A stretch of DNA of 34,463 bases from Clostridia bacterium (lineage in GTDB: Bacteria > Bacillota > Clostridia > Oscillospirales > Acutalibacteraceae), in assembly GCA_017517865.1 (NCBI GenBank), contig JAFWYB010000047.1:1-34463 (forward strand). The letters are read 5' to 3'. Position 1 is the stretch's first letter, and each line of letters starts with the position of its first letter. Made by a program: the position numbers and the translations under genes. Under the pieces are notes generated by a model. It made no database searches. It saw only the letters and a list, made by a program, of their open reading frames with translations, and was not told the origin of the DNA. Of this stretch, positions 25,193 through 31,538 are shown in pieces.

Positions 25193-25657
25193 TTATTCAG
25201 CCTTCTTTGTCTTTTCGGGAAGTGTGTTTTCCTGATTGCGGTAAACAACAAACTTGCAGAAAAGATATTCAAGTACGAAATTGGAAGCCATTGTAAGAGC
25301 AAGAACTATGTATTCATTTACTCCCTTATCGGCGGCAAGGTTGCCGAGAATTGTTGAAACGGGTGTGAATACAAGATAGAAGCCTGCTATCTTAGCCATA
25401 GCAACGGGAATGTTTGCCGCAGAGCGGAAGGTGTATCGGCGGTTGAGTGTGAAATTCCACAGAACCGAAAGTACAAGAGCTATAAGATAGCACACACCGT
25501 ATTCCGCACTGAGAATTGCCATAAGCTTTTCATTCTGAATGTTGATGTTGGGCAACACAAGCTCGTTGAGCAGTGTGAAGGATCCCACCTGAATTATACC
25601 CGCAGAAGCCGAGAAGAGTGCAAACTTCACAGCCTGCAGAGCGTTACTTTTTTTCAT
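25193..25657 (-). CDS. GtrA-like family membrane protein
   Basis: 154 aa with four predicted membrane helices and the family motif WNFTLNRRYTF between helices 2 and 3. GtrA-like proteins are thought to move or present undecaprenyl-linked sugars during surface glycan synthesis; no glycosyltransferase gene is adjacent here. The ATG at 25657 has AAAGGAGG 7 bases upstream. Further in-frame upstream codons exist but have no ribosome site. The promoter is at 25701-25729. Basic and charged N- and C-termini are likely cytoplasmic. Confidence 0.87.
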   Translation of the reverse strand: MKKSNALQAVKFALFSASAGIIQVGSFTLLNELVLPNINIQNEKLMAILSAEYGVCYLIALVLSVLWNFTLNRRYTFRSAANIPVAMAKIAGFYLVFTPVSTILGNLAADKGVNEYIVLALTMASNFVLEYLFCKFVVYRNQENTLPEKTKKAE

Positions 25658-25700
25658 ATTTTTTCCTCCTTTAAGCCACAGCACGGCTTTATCGTATTAT

Positions 25701-25729
25701 ATTATACTACCTGCTCAGATAAAATTCAA
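25701..25729 (-). promoter_or_regulatory. promoter of the GtrA-like gene
   Basis: Minus strand: -35 TTGAAT at 25724-25729, 17-bp spacer, -10 TATAAT at 25701-25706. It lies just past the stop codon of the fucosidase gene at 25747. Confidence 0.75.
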
Positions 25730-25746
25730 GGCTGAAAAGCTATAAT

Positions 25747-27177
25747 TTATCCGTAAATTCTTATATCTCTGAGCACGGGGGTTGACCTTGAGCGGCTTAT
25801 TATTATAGCTATTTCATCCGTGTTTATCGCTCCTCGCAGCCTTATAAGCTTTCTTGAACCTATAACCGTACCGTCATATATGCAATAATAGTCGCCCTTT
25901 TCGTTTTTCGCCAGAACCCTGTATTCTTCAATACGTTGACTGAAGCTGAGCTCTTCACGCAGAGATATAAGCTTTATTTCCTTTTTTTCGGGCAGTGTAA
26001 GAATAACCCCCTTCTCCCCTTTTGAAAGAGCCGCGTAATTTGCTTCCGTCTCCCTGGCCTTACCTTCATCTGTACAGACTGAAATTTTCACGTCTGATAT
26101 TTCATTGCTGAAGGGTTCGGTAATAAGTCGGGTGAATTTTTCAAGAGTTCTTATTTCACGCTTATTTATAAGACCGTCCTTATCGGGCGGCACGTTAAGA
26201 AGCATTGATGCATTTCCGCCGACCGTATTGAAATAAATCTCTGCAAGATCCCGTGCCGTTCTCTGCTTTTTCAAAAGATAATATAGGTTATTATGCCAGA
26301 ACCAGCCGAGATTTATTGAAACATCGGCTTCGGCAGGCTTGAAAATCAGCTTATCATATTTTCTGAGCACCGCTCCCGAGCCTAAATCTTCAGCAGTTTC
26401 ATCAAGCCTTTCAGCCATATGCTTTGTCTGAGCTTCATCTGTCTGCGAATTTTCGGCAACAGCCTCGTTGCTTTCCTTTTCTCCGGGAACAATACTCCAC
26501 TCGCTTTTTCTGACTCTGCCGCCCTCGTTGCCTATCCAGCGCACATCAGGTCCGCAGATTGATATAACCGCATCCGGATGGTATTTTCTTATCACCGCAT
26601 AATATCTGTCCCAGTCATAAACCTGCTTCCTTCCGTTTTGTCCTTCACCGCAGGCTCCGTCAAACCAGAAGCAGAAAATTTCACCGTAGTTTTCACAGAG
26701 CTCCGTAAGCTGACCGACAAAAAAATCGTTATATTTATCAGTTCCGTAGCTCTTTTCGTGTCTGTCCCAGGGAGAAAGATAAATGCCGAGCTTAAGTCCG
26801 TACCTTTTACAGCTTTCCGAAAGCATTTTCACAATATCCTTACCGAAGGGTGTATTCATAACGTTATGGCTTGTCAGCTTTGTATTAAAAAGGCAGAAGC
26901 CGTCGTGGTGCTTAGCGGTTATTATTATACCCTTACTGCCCGTAGCCTTAAGCACACTGCACCATTGGTCAGTGTCAAGCTTTTTGGGATTGAATTGAGA
27001 AATATCCTCCTTACCGTTACCCCACTCTCTGTTATTCATTGTATTCACACCGAAATGGATAAAGTTATAATATTCCAGCTTCATAAACTCAAGCTGTCTT
27101 GCGGAAGGGGTAACGCTGATATATCGTTGAGCCTCATCACTATAATCAAAAATACTTTTTATATCTGTTATTTTCAT
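25747..27177 (-). CDS. alpha-L-fucosidase, glycoside hydrolase family 29
   Basis: 476 aa, no signal peptide, so cytoplasmic. GH29 barrel motifs are clear: FIHFGVNTM near residue 40, TAKHHDGFCLF around 88-98, YLSPWDRH, and the nucleophile Asp173 in FWFDGACGEG. A C-terminal beta-sandwich follows. It releases L-fucose from glycans such as mucin or milk oligosaccharides; linkage preference (and GH29-A versus B) is not assigned. ATG at 27177 with AGGG and GGAG just upstream. It follows the GH18 gene by 53 bases across a hairpin, so it may share that gene's transcript. Together with GH2 and GH18 it points to host-glycan use. Confidence 0.9.
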   Translation of the reverse strand: MKITDIKSIFDYSDEAQRYISVTPSARQLEFMKLEYYNFIHFGVNTMNNREWGNGKEDISQFNPKKLDTDQWCSVLKATGSKGIIITAKHHDGFCLFNTKLTSHNVMNTPFGKDIVKMLSESCKRYGLKLGIYLSPWDRHEKSYGTDKYNDFFVGQLTELCENYGEIFCFWFDGACGEGQNGRKQVYDWDRYYAVIRKYHPDAVISICGPDVRWIGNEGGRVRKSEWSIVPGEKESNEAVAENSQTDEAQTKHMAERLDETAEDLGSGAVLRKYDKLIFKPAEADVSINLGWFWHNNLYYLLKKQRTARDLAEIYFNTVGGNASMLLNVPPDKDGLINKREIRTLEKFTRLITEPFSNEISDVKISVCTDEGKARETEANYAALSKGEKGVILTLPEKKEIKLISLREELSFSQRIEEYRVLAKNEKGDYYCIYDGTVIGSRKLIRLRGAINTDEIAIIISRSRSTPVLRDIRIYG

Positions 27178-27196
27178 AATACCCTACTCCGTATAA

Positions 27197-27221
27197 GAGC
27201 CTCACATTTTCAGTGAGGCTC
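27197..27221 (-). terminator. hairpin between the GH18 and fucosidase genes
   Basis: Minus strand: perfect 9-bp stem GAGCCTCAC / GTGAGGCTC with a 7-nt loop, followed only by TTATA. The weak T-tract suggests partial termination or an mRNA-processing/stability element rather than a full stop. Confidence 0.6.
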
Positions 27222-27230
27222 CGTTGTTAA

Positions 27231-28259
27231 TTAATAATTAGCTTTTACTGTTTCACCAACAGCCCTGAGAAGCGAATCCTCATGTGTTGAGGGAAGGTCG
27301 CAGTTATAGTGCCATATCATAACACCACCGAAGCCGTTGTTGATACAGTATTCTGTCTTTGCGGAAACAACGTCAGGTGTGTTAAACCAGAAATTCTTGT
27401 CCGTTTCATCACAGTGATACCAGCCGTCCTCTTTTATGTTTTCATAACAGCCGTTATAACCGTACCAATAAGATGACAGGTCTGTGGGTCTTGAATAGAA
27501 GGGAATTCCTACGTTTACCTTTTCGGCAGGTATACCTTTCAGGCCAAGCTGCCTTAACTGCTCTACGGTATCCTCATAGGTGGAATGCTTACCTTCTTCG
27601 TCAAGATTGTCGTAGCTCATAAGCTCAAAGGTATCTATAGCATCAATTGCAGCATTGGTAAATTTGATATTCCAAGCATTACCCGCAACACCGAGGGTAT
27701 ATTCGTCACCCAGTGCCTTATCAAGCGAAACAAGGAACTTGTTATAATAATGCCAAGCCTTTAAGGATATAGGATACTCATAATCAAAATGAACACCGTC
27801 AAGGTTGTATTTTTCCAGCACAGCAATAATGTTGTCTTCTAAGACTCCGCTTTCAAAGGCCTTGTTGTGCTCGTCGCTCTGAGCCTCCATCTGGTCTTCC
27901 CATACATCAGAATCAGTATTTCCCCACGGACCGATAAGGTTGAGTGTAAGGTGAACATCTCTGTTTCCTATTGCAGCGCGTACCGCAGCAAGCACGGTTT
28001 CCATTTTTTCTTCGTCATATTCAACCACGCCCTCGCTGTTGAAGGTGGCACACTCGAAAAGAATAACATCTGTGACAATGTCAAAGTCCTCTTCATATAA
28101 CTCTCCGCCCCAATACATAAGAGCGTCAGCTCTGATATATGTAGTAACCCTGAAATCGTCTACCTTGTTGCCCAGTCCCCCTTCGTAGCCGAAGAAGCCG
28201 ACTATAACGGTTGCAAGTGCAGTAAAAAAGCCGATAATTCTTTTGATAAAAGTAAGCAT
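27231..28259 (-). CDS. glycoside hydrolase family 18 protein, membrane-anchored or secreted
   Basis: 342 aa. An N-terminal hydrophobic helix (about residues 5-24, preceded by KR) serves as signal anchor. The rest is a GH18 TIM barrel with the active-site strand LDGVHFDYEYP: D154, D159 and the acid E161 match DxxDxDxE, but the middle Asp is His157. Other barrel strands are FELMSYDN and VGIPFYSRP, with GGVMIWHYNCDLP at the C-terminal Trp. The family cleaves beta-1,4-GlcNAc linkages in chitin, peptidoglycan-like or N-glycan substrates. Specificity is unknown and the D-to-H change may alter activity. ATG at 28259 with GGAG at 8 bases. Confidence 0.87.
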   Translation of the reverse strand: MLTFIKRIIGFFTALATVIVGFFGYEGGLGNKVDDFRVTTYIRADALMYWGGELYEEDFDIVTDVILFECATFNSEGVVEYDEEKMETVLAAVRAAIGNRDVHLTLNLIGPWGNTDSDVWEDQMEAQSDEHNKAFESGVLEDNIIAVLEKYNLDGVHFDYEYPISLKAWHYYNKFLVSLDKALGDEYTLGVAGNAWNIKFTNAAIDAIDTFELMSYDNLDEEGKHSTYEDTVEQLRQLGLKGIPAEKVNVGIPFYSRPTDLSSYWYGYNGCYENIKEDGWYHCDETDKNFWFNTPDVVSAKTEYCINNGFGGVMIWHYNCDLPSTHEDSLLRAVGETVKANY

Positions 28260-28308
28260 ATTGTTTTCTCCTTTGATGAATTACAGAAAATTAAACTTCT
28301 GTATTCTG

Positions 28309-28337
28309 ATTATACAACAAATGTTTTATAAAAGCAA
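28309..28337 (-). promoter_or_regulatory. promoter of the GH18 (and perhaps fucosidase) gene
   Basis: Minus strand: -35 TTGCTT at 28332-28337, 17-bp spacer, -10 TATAAT at 28309-28314, about 50 bases before the ATG. Confidence 0.72.
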
Positions 28338-28509
28338 GAAAAATATACCGGAGCGACGCAGAATGTAAAAAACGGAACGGAAAACTATTTAATTTTATCA
28401 ATAAACGAGCTGTCCGATGAGCCTTTGTTCACAATCTGATAACATATTCAAAGTGAATTATGATATTATAAAATTGCTTTTAATAATTATAATCAAAGGA
28501 GAGATAGAT

Positions 28510-30075
28510 GTGAAAAAAGCACTTAGTCTTATTCTCGCAATCATACTTTCATTAAGCTGCTTCGGTGGAGCTGCTTTGCCCGTAGGTGCAGCAAGCTTTG
28601 AAACCGAAAACAATGTGCAGGTTGAAATCGCACCGTTCCTTTATAAATCGGTACTTTATCAGATGGAATACCCCAGCCACCTTGGATATGACATAAAGGA
28701 AAAGAGCAACGAGGGCGATTACGCTATCTCACGTGAGCTCAACGACCTTTCCTACACCTTTACTTTCCCTGCAGGCACCACAAGAATTGAGTGTATGGTA
28801 TCTCTCAACGGTGAAACCGATTGGCGCGGCTTCAGAATAAACGCTGAAGAAAACCCCAACTATTGGGAAAAGAATGAGGACGGCTCAATCGATTACAGCA
28901 AGCCCCTCACCTTCAGACGTAACGAAGTAACCGCTGAGCAGGACGAGTACGGCATTCTTTACAGAGACTATCTTAAGGATACAGGTGTTGAAGGCTTCAA
29001 AAATTACGACAGAATTTACTGGCAGCTCAACTATACCTGCGACGGTGAAGAATTCAAGGAGTATTTCGACATCAGACTTTATGATTACGACAGCTCTGAA
29101 AAGTATTCACTCAAAGCAGTAAACTTTAACGTTGCAGGCCTTCCCTTTGCAGCACTTTCAGGCGAAAACGTTGCTGCCAACCAAAAGGTCGCTGCTAAGT
29201 ATCTTTCAGAAAACAGCTTTGATATCGTTGCCGTACAGGAGGACTTCGGTTATCATAATACCCTCGTAAACTCAATGAGCGGCTTCAACTATGAAACCAA
29301 CCATACGGGCGGCGTTCCCGGTGGTGACGGACTCAACATTTTCACTAAGGATATGCCTATTTACAATGAAACACGTGTTACATGGAATGAGTCCTGCGGT
29401 ATACTTTCAGACGGCTCTGACGAGCTTACTCCTAAAGGCTTTGTATATTCCGTAATTGATATCGGTAACGGCATTTATGTTGACTACTATAATATTCACG
29501 CTGACGCTTACGTCGGAGAGGGCTCAATCGCGGCAAGAACAAGCCAGTACAAGCAGCTTGCAGAGTTCATTCAGGCACGCTCGGAAGAAAACGACAGACC
29601 GGTAATCATTACCGGTGACTTCAATAACCACATTCACACAAAGGAAGACGACGCTGCTATCTATAAGATTTTTTACGAGCAGTGCGGATTCAAGGACGCT
29701 TGGGTTGAATATCACAACAACGGTGAATATTTCAATATGTACGAGTGGCACATCACAGGTCTTCCCGCATGGGGCAACTGGGACTCAGTTGAAAGATTTA
29801 TGTACAGACCCGGCGGCGGTGTTGATGTTGTCGTAAACGATTTCAGATATGTTGAGGTTAAGGACGACAGCGGCAAGGTTGTTTCTGACCACTCGGCAGC
29901 AGAGTGTGATTTCACATTTATCAAAACTGCTGACTTTGTTGAAAACACTCAGGAGCTTGAGGTAACAAAGCCCGAAGGCAACGAATTCATTCATAAAATC
30001 ATGTGGATTTTAAGAGTTCTTGTTATGGTCTTCTCAGATATCGGCAATCTGCCCGAGCTTTTTAAAGAGTTATAA
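28510..30075 (+). CDS. secreted endonuclease/exonuclease/phosphatase (EEP)-fold protein
   Basis: 521 aa from a GTG at 28510 (AAGGAG at 8 bases; the adjoining ATG is out of frame). Residues 1-28 are a signal peptide (MKKALSLILAIILSLS, then an ALPVGAA cleavage region). Residues about 35-195 are a beta-rich region of unknown type. From about 205 follows an EEP domain with its motif series: VNFNVAGLP, VAVQED (metal Glu), TGDFNNH, and SDHSAAECDF at the catalytic His. Family members include nucleases, sphingomyelinases and phosphatases; the substrate is not assigned. The C-terminus ends in a hydrophobic stretch (IMWILRVLVMVFS) that may associate with membrane. An ATG 31 codons upstream is in frame but lacks a ribosome site and would bury the signal peptide. 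Confidence 0.85.
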   Translation: MKKALSLILAIILSLSCFGGAALPVGAASFETENNVQVEIAPFLYKSVLYQMEYPSHLGYDIKEKSNEGDYAISRELNDLSYTFTFPAGTTRIECMVSLNGETDWRGFRINAEENPNYWEKNEDGSIDYSKPLTFRRNEVTAEQDEYGILYRDYLKDTGVEGFKNYDRIYWQLNYTCDGEEFKEYFDIRLYDYDSSEKYSLKAVNFNVAGLPFAALSGENVAANQKVAAKYLSENSFDIVAVQEDFGYHNTLVNSMSGFNYETNHTGGVPGGDGLNIFTKDMPIYNETRVTWNESCGILSDGSDELTPKGFVYSVIDIGNGIYVDYYNIHADAYVGEGSIAARTSQYKQLAEFIQARSEENDRPVIITGDFNNHIHTKEDDAAIYKIFYEQCGFKDAWVEYHNNGEYFNMYEWHITGLPAWGNWDSVERFMYRPGGGVDVVVNDFRYVEVKDDSGKVVSDHSAAECDFTFIKTADFVENTQELEVTKPEGNEFIHKIMWILRVLVMVFSDIGNLPELFKEL

Positions 30076-30098
30076 TATCGCTGATAAATAAAAGATAC

Positions 30099-30128
30099 AA
30101 AACGCCATTCTTAAACGAATGGCGTTTT
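30099..30128 (+). terminator. terminator of the EEP gene
   Basis: Perfect 12-bp stem AAAACGCCATTC / GAATGGCGTTTT with a 6-nt loop and a tail TTTTGTGTTT, 23 bases past the stop. Confidence 0.88.
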
Positions 30129-30147
30129 GTGTTTATAAATGTCAGCC

Positions 30148-30205
30148 AATAAAAAAGCACCCACAACAAAGTGAGTGCTTTTCGGAAAATGGTCGGAGTG
30201 ACGGG
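30148..30205. repeat. 58-bp direct repeat, copy A (tRNA-Pro acceptor end plus terminator)
   Basis: Identical over 58 bases to 30434-30491, 286 bp apart. Read on the minus strand it holds the last 16 bases of a tRNA-Pro (CCCGTCACTCCGACCA) and its terminator: AAAAGCACTCAC / GTGGGTGCTTTT followed by T. In this copy the tRNA identity ends immediately inside the T arm. Confidence 0.9.
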
Positions 30206-30433
30206 GTGCGGGTGTCCGGTGGACACCTCTGTGCGTAGCGCAGAAGCACCGACCGAGGCGGCAGCCGAGAACTTGAACCCATGGCTACCTCTTGCGGTTC
30301 CCAAAATCGCTTTTCTGCTTGGTGCGCCGAGCGATTTTGACCGCTGCGCCACAGTCGCCCTCTCTTATTCCGCCACCGGCGGTGGTCGGGCTCTGTGCCT
30401 GGTCCCTCACGTTGGTTCGGGTCCAATCGGCCA
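30206..30433. other. hairpin-rich tRNA-like spacer between the 58-bp repeats
   Basis: No credible gene, although open frames run through it on both strands. It holds several perfect inverted repeats: GGTGTCC-GGT-GGACACC (30211-30227), CAAAATCGCT and AGCGATTTTG (30302-30311 / 30330-30339) and CCACCGGCGGTGG near 30373. On the minus strand the piece CAAGAGG, TA, GCCATGGGTTCAAGT resembles the anticodon-to-T-arm part of the tRNA-Pro fragment in copy B, and a TTTGGGA loop (anticodon TGG) precedes it. It may be a decayed tRNA-Pro copy broken by insertions, or a small structured RNA. It is visibly richer in G and C than its surroundings. Confidence 0.5.
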
Positions 30434-30491
30434 AATAAAAAAGCACCCACAACAAAGTGAGTGCTTTTCGGAAAATGGTCGGAGTGACGGG
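30434..30491. repeat. 58-bp direct repeat, copy B (tRNA-Pro end plus terminator)
   Basis: Second copy of the repeat at 30148-30205. Here the tRNA identity continues into the T arm and anticodon loop (30476-30522). The hairpin at 30439-30468 is the tRNA terminator on the minus strand. Confidence 0.9.
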
Positions 30492-30522
30492 ACTTGAACC
30501 CATGGCCTCTTGGTCCCGAACC
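30476..30522 (-). pseudogene. 3'-half of tRNA-Pro(CGG): probable attachment site (att) of an integrated element
   Basis: Minus strand: anticodon loop TTCGGGA (CGG), the 3' stem strand CCAAG, variable AGGCC, T arm ATGGG-TTCAAGT-CCCGT, acceptor CACTCCG, discriminator A and encoded CCA. The 5' half is missing: beyond 30522 no D arm or CGGAGTG acceptor strand occurs. Identity breaking in the anticodon stem and running to the tRNA 3' end is the classic footprint of tyrosine-recombinase integration into a tRNA gene. The foreign DNA then lies at higher coordinates and the intact tRNA would be at the far end of the element, outside the window. No integrase gene is visible here. Confidence 0.75.
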
Positions 30523-30719
30523 GTAAAAGCCTTGTATAATAAGGGCTTTCGGGTGATTTTTAGTGCTTTTGTATCGGAAATCGGTGCTTTCCAAGGCTAC
30601 CCAACACACTGCGTCCACACAGTCCAAGTCCGTAGATGGTCAAAGGTGTGGTCAGAGCAGATTTTTACGAGAACTCGCGCACCTAACCGAGAAAGTAGTT
30701 CATCGTTCTTTCTGCCAAT

Positions 30720-30748
30720 AGTATAGCATACATTCGAAACTATTGCAA
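30720..30748 (-). promoter_or_regulatory. promoter firing toward the truncated tRNA
   Basis: Minus strand: -35 TTGCAA at 30743-30748, 17-bp spacer, -10 TATACT at 30720-30725. No gene with a ribosome site follows before the tRNA-Pro fragment, so the transcript would end at the tRNA terminator. From 30523 to 30887 I see no coding gene on either strand. Confidence 0.6.
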
Positions 30749-30793
30749 GACCCTGCTCAAAATGCAGAATTTGCGGTGCAGTAGTCAAAGAAA

Positions 30794-30834
30794 AGACCTT
30801 GCGAAAAAAGTTGAAATTGTTTCAAAAAAGGTCT
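30794..30834. repeat. nested inverted repeats upstream of the DUF6809-like gene
   Basis: Outer arms AGACCTT (30794-30800) and AAGGTCT (30828-30834); inner perfect repeat TTGAAA-TTG-TTTCAA (30811-30825). A possible promoter, TGGACT at 30834-30839 and TATTTT at 30857-30862 with a 17-bp spacer, starts at its right edge. The repeat could therefore be an operator for the next gene. Confidence 0.5.
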
Positions 30835-30887
30835 GGACTTTCCTCCCCTTCTGTGGTATTTTTGTGTGCTGACAGGAGGTGCAGACC

Positions 30888-31151
30888 ATGAAAAGTATCA
30901 TAAAGGAATTATGGCGAGGAAACGTCATGCCGCCCGAGGACGGCAGACACAACACTCCCGAGATGCAACAGCTGCTGGAATATATCAGCAGACACAACGA
31001 TGACCTGCTCAAATCCATGACGGACGAGCAGAAGAAAATCTTCGAAAAGTACCACGATTGCTGGAGCAAGTACGCAAGCCTTGCCGAAGCAGCCATCTTC
31101 GAGTATGCATTCAGATTAGGAATGCAAATTGCTATAGAGACATTAAAATAA
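30888..31151 (+). CDS. small DUF6809-like protein
   Basis: 87 aa from ATG at 30888 (GGAGG at 8 bases). The N-terminal pattern KSIIKELWRGNVMPPEDG followed by a helical MTDEQKKIFEKYHDCWSKYASLAEAAIFEYAFRLGMQI matches what I recall of the DUF6809 family, short helical proteins common in Bacillota mobile elements and of unknown function. Codon use is richer in G/C than in the next two genes, so it was probably acquired separately. A three-residue upstream extension is open but has no ribosome site. Confidence 0.72.
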   Translation: MKSIIKELWRGNVMPPEDGRHNTPEMQQLLEYISRHNDDLLKSMTDEQKKIFEKYHDCWSKYASLAEAAIFEYAFRLGMQIAIETLK

Positions 31152-31214
31152 TTTGCATCCATACAACCATGTAATGTAATTTTCACAAAACTACTATTAT
31201 TTACAATTATAACC

Positions 31215-31243
31215 TTGACAACTACAACCAAATGGTTTATAAT
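31215..31243 (+). promoter_or_regulatory. promoter of the XRE / radical SAM cassette
   Basis: -35 TTGACA at 31215-31220, 17-bp spacer, -10 TATAAT at 31238-31243: full consensus. Transcription would begin about 25 bases before the XRE ribosome site. Confidence 0.9.
31226..31237. promoter_or_regulatory. inverted repeat in the promoter spacer, candidate XRE operator
   Basis: AACCA-AA-TGGTT, a perfect dyad exactly between the -35 and -10 boxes. This is where a small XRE repressor encoded by the first gene could block RNA polymerase. Confidence 0.5.
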
Positions 31244-31276
31244 ATTATACACAAATATGTTTTTGGAAGGAATACT

Positions 31277-31516
31277 ATGACAAGATCAGAACTGATTAAA
31301 ATTATTTGTCAAAAAAACAATATCAGCCTTTCAGAACTAGCAAGACGAATTGGGCAAACACCGCAGAATTTCAGTAAAAAATTATTACGTAATACTGTTT
31401 CAGATGATGAATTATCAAAAATCTTGCTAGAACTAAACATTGAGTATGAGCAAAAAATTAAATTTTCGGACGGTACTTCAATGGAGATGAAAACTGAACA
31501 AGACTCATTACACTAA
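31277..31516 (+). CDS. XRE-family small DNA-binding regulator
   Basis: 79 aa. A compact helix-turn-helix, LSELARRIGQTPQNFSKKLLRNTVSDDELSKIL, occupies residues about 18-50. A short C-terminal extension contains a beta hairpin-like segment (EYEQKIKFSDGT). The start is ATG at 31277 with AAGGA; the longer open frame upstream lies over the promoter and is not used. It ends 22 bases before the radical SAM gene, sharing one promoter, so it is probably the cassette's own regulator. Strong A/T codon preference, unlike the host genes. Confidence 0.88.
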   Translation: MTRSELIKIICQKNNISLSELARRIGQTPQNFSKKLLRNTVSDDELSKILLELNIEYEQKIKFSDGTSMEMKTEQDSLH

Positions 31517-31538
31517 ATTAAGACTAAGGAGGTCTATC

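Noticed and set aside
30171-30497. 108-codon plus-strand frame (and 161-codon minus frame 30142-30627) across the tRNA-Pro repeats
   Set aside because: Both run through tRNA, terminator and repeat sequence, lack ribosome sites and have no protein family look.
30785-31252. 155-codon minus-strand frame opposite the DUF6809-like gene
   Set aside because: No ribosome site, Cys/Ser-rich composition, and the plus-strand gene has proper signals.
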